A stretch of 64,000 bases of DNA, from assembly GCA_965199665.1 (NCBI GenBank), contig OZ241208.1, forward strand, positions 930,001 to 994,000, in the 5' to 3' direction. Position numbers and translations under genes: made by a program. Of this stretch, positions 60,982-64,000 are shown one piece after another. Source of the DNA: JAVVHH01 sp965199665. GTDB lineage: Bacteria; Pseudomonadota; Alphaproteobacteria; Acetobacterales; Acetobacteraceae. Numbering within the stretch: the first letter of the stretch is position 1; every line of letters starts with the position of its first letter. The notes below the pieces were generated by a model, which saw only the letters and a list, made by a program, of their open reading frames with translations, made no database searches and was not told the DNA's origin.

Positions 60982-62727
60982 ATGCAATACCGAGTCGATT
61001 TCGGCACGTTGGCGCGAGCGGCTCGCCCCGCGGCCGCCGGGCGGCGGTTTCGCCTGGCCGTGCTGGGCGACTTCTCCGGCCGCGCCAATGCCGGCACGCT
61101 GGACGGGGGCGACGCGCTGGCCCGCCGCAAGCCGATCCCGGTGGACGTCGACAATCTCGACGACGTGCTGGCGCGGCAGCAGCTACGCCTCGCCCTGCCG
61201 CTCGGCGAGGCGGACGCAACCGTGGCCGTGCCGATCGGCAGCATGGACGACTTCCACCCCGACCAGCTGGTGGAGAACGTCGAGCTGTTCGAGTCGCTGC
61301 TCGACCTGCGGCGCAACCTCCGCAGCAAGGCGGGCTTCGCGCGGGCCGCCAAGGAGGTGATGAGCTGGAGCGACGCCGAAGCGTTGCCGCGGCCGCCCGC
61401 TTCCGGGCGGGGCTCGGCGGTCGATCCGGGACTGAAGCTCTCGGATTTCGCGCGGCTGACCGGGCGCAAGCCGACGGGTGCGGAACCGGCGGAGGTGGAC
61501 GAGCTCGTGCGCCGCCTGGTCGGCCCGTTCGTGCAGCCCGCCAAGGATCCGCAGGCCGACGCGCTGACCGCGCAAGTCGATGCCGCCCTGTCGGCCGCGA
61601 TGCGGCGCGTCCTCCACCACCCGGATTTCCAGGCGGCCGAGGCGCTGTGGCGCGCCGTCGAGCTTCTGGTCCGGCGCTGCGAAACGGGAGCGCGGCTGCA
61701 GATCGTCCTGTACGACGTCACGGCCGACGAATGGGCGGCCGACCTGGCCGGCTCCGACGATCTCGAGCAAAGCGGGCTTTACCGCATGCTGGTCGAGCAG
61801 CCGGCGCTCGATGCCGATCAAGGCGCGATCTCGGCGGTGGTCGGCCTTTATGGTGTCGAGTTGTCGCCGCCCCATGCCGACCTGCTCGGGCGGATGGCGC
61901 AGGTCGCCGCCGCCGGCGGCTTCCCGTTCGTGACCGCGATCGAGCCCGATGCGCTGCAAACGCCGATGCACGAGCAGCACCCCCTGATCCGCGACGCCTG
62001 GGGCGCGCTGCAGGCTTTGCCAGCGTCGCGCTATCTCGGCCTGTCCTCGCCCCGCTTTCTCCTGCGCATGCCGTATGGCAAGCGGAGCGACCCGATCGAC
62101 AGCTTTCCGTTCGAGGAGTTCACCCGGCAGTCGGGCCTTTCCGGCATGGTCTGGGCCAATGGCGCCGCGGCGGTCGGTCTGTTGTTGGCGCAAGCCTGGA
62201 GCCGGGAGGGCGCCAGCATGAAGCCGGGTAGCCCGGCCTCGATCGGCGACGTGCCGTTCTACGTTTATGTGGGGCCGGACGGCGACCAGGTCGCGCTGCC
62301 GTGCACGGAACGCTTATGGGGCGAGCGGCAGGTCGCGCGCGCGGCGGCCTACGGCATCCTGCCATTGGTCAGCCTGCGCGGGCGGCCAGAAATCCGGCTG
62401 GCCGGCACGGCCTCCGTTGCGGGGGGGCCGCTGGCCGGGTTCTGGGACCCCGTCTCCATCGCGCCCGCTTCGGCGCCGAATACGGCCAGCCCGGCACCGG
62501 CGCCGGCAGAACCGGAGGCGGAGCCCGACATCGACGCCATGCTCGCGACGCTGGCGGCGGACAGCCCGGCGGACGCACCCGAACCGGAACCGGAACCGGA
62601 AGCGCCACCGGAAGCGGAGGAGGAAGTCGATCTCGACGCGCTGCTCGCTTCGCTCAGCGAAGAACCGCCGCCGGCGGCCGAGAACGAGACGGAAGTGGAT
62701 CTCGACGCGCTGCTGGCGTCGCTTTGA
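60982..62727 (+). CDS. Fused TssB-TssC-like sheath paralogue with acidic C-terminal repeats
   Basis: A 581-residue protein starting at ATG 60982 (MQYRVDFGTL). Residues about 20-125 resemble TssB (RFRLAVLGDFSGRA, PVDVDNLDDVLARQ, IGSMDDFHPDQLVENV). Residues about 190-490 resemble TssC (VLHHPDFQAAEALWRAVELL, SRYLGLSSPRFLLRMPYG). The last 75 residues are Glu/Pro-rich with three copies of DIDAMLATLA / VDLDALLASL. It is a single-chain sheath-like protein in addition to the canonical pair. It may cap, scaffold or regulate the sheath rather than form it. Confidence 0.85.
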   Translation: MQYRVDFGTLARAARPAAAGRRFRLAVLGDFSGRANAGTLDGGDALARRKPIPVDVDNLDDVLARQQLRLALPLGEADATVAVPIGSMDDFHPDQLVENVELFESLLDLRRNLRSKAGFARAAKEVMSWSDAEALPRPPASGRGSAVDPGLKLSDFARLTGRKPTGAEPAEVDELVRRLVGPFVQPAKDPQADALTAQVDAALSAAMRRVLHHPDFQAAEALWRAVELLVRRCETGARLQIVLYDVTADEWAADLAGSDDLEQSGLYRMLVEQPALDADQGAISAVVGLYGVELSPPHADLLGRMAQVAAAGGFPFVTAIEPDALQTPMHEQHPLIRDAWGALQALPASRYLGLSSPRFLLRMPYGKRSDPIDSFPFEEFTRQSGLSGMVWANGAAAVGLLLAQAWSREGASMKPGSPASIGDVPFYVYVGPDGDQVALPCTERLWGERQVARAAAYGILPLVSLRGRPEIRLAGTASVAGGPLAGFWDPVSIAPASAPNTASPAPAPAEPEAEPDIDAMLATLAADSPADAPEPEPEPEAPPEAEEEVDLDALLASLSEEPPPAAENETEVDLDALLASL

Positions 62728-62728
62728 C

Positions 62729-63298
62729 CTACGCGGCGGCGACGGTGACGATGTGGAGCCGGTCGCCCTCGGCCACCTCGGTGCACGCAGCCGTTTCCGC
62801 CTGCACCGCATCCGCCGCCACGCCCAGACGCTCCAGCGCCGCGCGCACGAGTTGTCCGCGCAGGCGCTGCAGGTCCGCTTGGCCGGCCGGAGCCGGTTCG
62901 GGCAGGAACTGGCGCAGGAGCAGCCCGGCGCCCGGGTTGTCGGCCAGCCATCCGGCCGAGTTCGCGATCGCCGTCTCGCCGGCCGCGTCGATGGCTGCGG
63001 ACCAGGCGGTGAACTGCACCACGGGGGCGAGCAGGCCGGCCTTGCCGAGGACGCGCGACATCAGTGCCGGGTTGATCGCCCAGGGCTGGGCGCTGCCGGC
63101 CTGCATCTCGCCGCTCGCCTCCCACAGCGCGACCACGTCGCGCCAAGCGGCGCATGGCACCAGCTCGACGTCGACCGCCGCCGCGAGTTGTCCCATCAGC
63201 AACTGGTCGAGATGGTCTTCCCCAGCCACCAGCCACAACTGCTCGCCCATCTGGGCGAGCACGACACGGCCGGTGCCGCCCTTTGAATTATTTGCCAC
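62729..63298 (-). CDS. Hypothetical protein on the opposite strand within the T6SS cluster
   Basis: A 189-residue protein, GTG 63298 behind GGGAGGA. It begins TGRVVLAQMGEQLWLVAGED and has Trp-containing segments (PCAAWRDVVALWEASGE, VVQFTAWSAAIDAAGE), then a C-terminal helical part ending GDRLHIVTVAAA. No signal peptide or membrane helix; no family recognised. Its stop is one base after the sheath paralogue's stop (convergent), and it is divergent from tssK. The good ribosome site and full-length frame support a real gene. Confidence 0.7.
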   Translation of the reverse strand: MANNSKGGTGRVVLAQMGEQLWLVAGEDHLDQLLMGQLAAAVDVELVPCAAWRDVVALWEASGEMQAGSAQPWAINPALMSRVLGKAGLLAPVVQFTAWSAAIDAAGETAIANSAGWLADNPGAGLLLRQFLPEPAPAGQADLQRLRGQLVRAALERLGVAADAVQAETAACTEVAEGDRLHIVTVAAA

Positions 63299-63376
63299 GG
63301 CGTCCTCCCGCTCGGCGGCCGGACGCTATAAGCTGCCGGGCGCCATGGCAATCGGCCCGGGGATGACGACACGTCG

Positions 63377-64000
63377 ATGAGTTGGGAGAACCGGGTCATC
63401 TGGGGCGAGGGCTTGTTCCTCCAGCCGCAGCATCTCCAGCAGCAGGACCGTCATTTCGATCGCCTCGTGCGGGCCAGCACCGGGCCGCTGCGGCCGTTCA
63501 GCTGGGGGCTGACGCAGCTCGAGCTGGACAAGGACCTGCTCACGCTCGGCAAGTTCGCGGTGCGTTCGGCCGCGGGCATCCTGCCGGACGGCACGCCGTT
63601 CTCGATCCCGGATCATGACGATCATCCCCGCGCGATCGATCTGCCGGAAGCGACCCGCAACAGCACGGTCTATCTCGTCCTGCCCAACCGGCAGCCCGGC
63701 GCCGTCGAAGCGGCCGGCCCCGAGCACACCGAAACCGTCGCCCGCTTCGTCACCGCCGAGCACGAGGCCGCCGACAGCAATGCCGGTTATGGCAGCTCGG
63801 CGACGCTGCCGATCGGCCGGCTCCGCTTGCGCTACGCGCTGGAAGGCGAGTCACGCGCCGGGTTCGCCGCGATCGGGCTCGCCCGCGTCGTGGAAGTGCG
63901 GGCGGACCGTTCGGTCGTGCTGGACGAGAGCTACATTCCGCCCGTCCTGTCGTCGGAGGTGTCGGGCGTGCTGGCCGGCTTCGCCAGCCAGATCGAGGGG
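63377..64000 (+). CDS. tssK: T6SS baseplate-membrane connector TssK, N-terminal part (cut by window edge)
   Basis: The first 208 residues of TssK; the frame is open to the end of the window. It opens MSWENRVIWGEGLFLQPQHL QQQDRHFD, the invariant TssK start, followed by LRPFSWGLTQLELDKDLL. TssK links the baseplate to the TssJLM membrane complex, whose genes probably follow to the right. Confidence 0.95.
   Translation, partial: MSWENRVIWGEGLFLQPQHLQQQDRHFDRLVRASTGPLRPFSWGLTQLELDKDLLTLGKFAVRSAAGILPDGTPFSIPDHDDHPRAIDLPEATRNSTVYLVLPNRQPGAVEAAGPEHTETVARFVTAEHEAADSNAGYGSSATLPIGRLRLRYALEGESRAGFAAIGLARVVEVRADRSVVLDESYIPPVLSSEVSGVLAGFASQIEG

Overview
The window is one contiguous stretch of GC-rich bacterial chromosome with tightly packed, GTG- and TTG-rich genes. 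Gene content suggests a Gram-negative alphaproteobacterium of the Rhodospirillales/Acetobacterales type: an IalB-family protein, XapX and DUF4337 proteins, Liv- and His-type ABC importers, two-partner secretion and a type VI secretion system (T6SS). This placement is an inference from families and codon style; no rRNA or tRNA is visible.

Left end (1-3 kb): a partial glycosyltransferase, a frameshifted class I mannose-6-phosphate isomerase, and a run of six gene remnants, mostly 3' ends and all on the minus strand. They come from an ABC binding protein, an extradiol dioxygenase, XapX, a zinc alcohol dehydrogenase, an EamA transporter and a short-chain dehydrogenase (SDR).

Catabolic cluster (2.9-17 kb): a long minus-strand operon with an AroE-like dehydrogenase, a fused LivM-LivG-LivF transporter protein, LivH, a Tat-exported Liv binding protein, an FAD dehydrogenase, a TIM-barrel protein, a Gfo/Idh/MocA oxidoreductase, an AroQ-like dehydratase and a complete polar amino-acid-type ABC importer. 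It is divergent from an SDR gene and a TetR regulator, with a perfect 16-bp palindrome between them. The enzyme set matches quinate/shikimate (hydroaromatic) catabolism or a related acid. The AroQ copy has lost two substrate-contact residues, so the true substrate may differ.

Middle (17-22 kb): DNA polymerase IV, a small unknown gene, an amidase/EthD pair next to a dehydrogenase remnant, and an AraC regulator.

Signalling and surface region (22-43.4 kb): one minus-strand operon encodes a caspase-like protein lacking the catalytic Cys, a Tll0287/HAMP membrane sensor with a haem-type CxxCH motif, and a Ser/Thr kinase. Next come plus-strand IalB, OmpA-like and membrane zincin genes. A second minus-strand operon encodes DUF4337, TpsB, a 2757-residue TpsA adhesin, a CHAT-protease lipoprotein and a second Ser/Thr kinase.

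T6SS (43.4-64 kb): PAAR, a methyltransferase, TssA, TssB, TssC, Hcp, TagJ, TssE, TssF, TssG and ClpV. After a hairpin come a large protein with a phosphatidylinositol 4-kinase-like catalytic core (candidate effector), a small partner gene, a convergent repeat protein sharing the partner's C-terminal domain, an extra fused TssB-TssC-like sheath protein, a minus-strand unknown, and the start of TssK. TssI/VgrG, TssJ, TssL and TssM are not in the window and may lie beyond the right edge.
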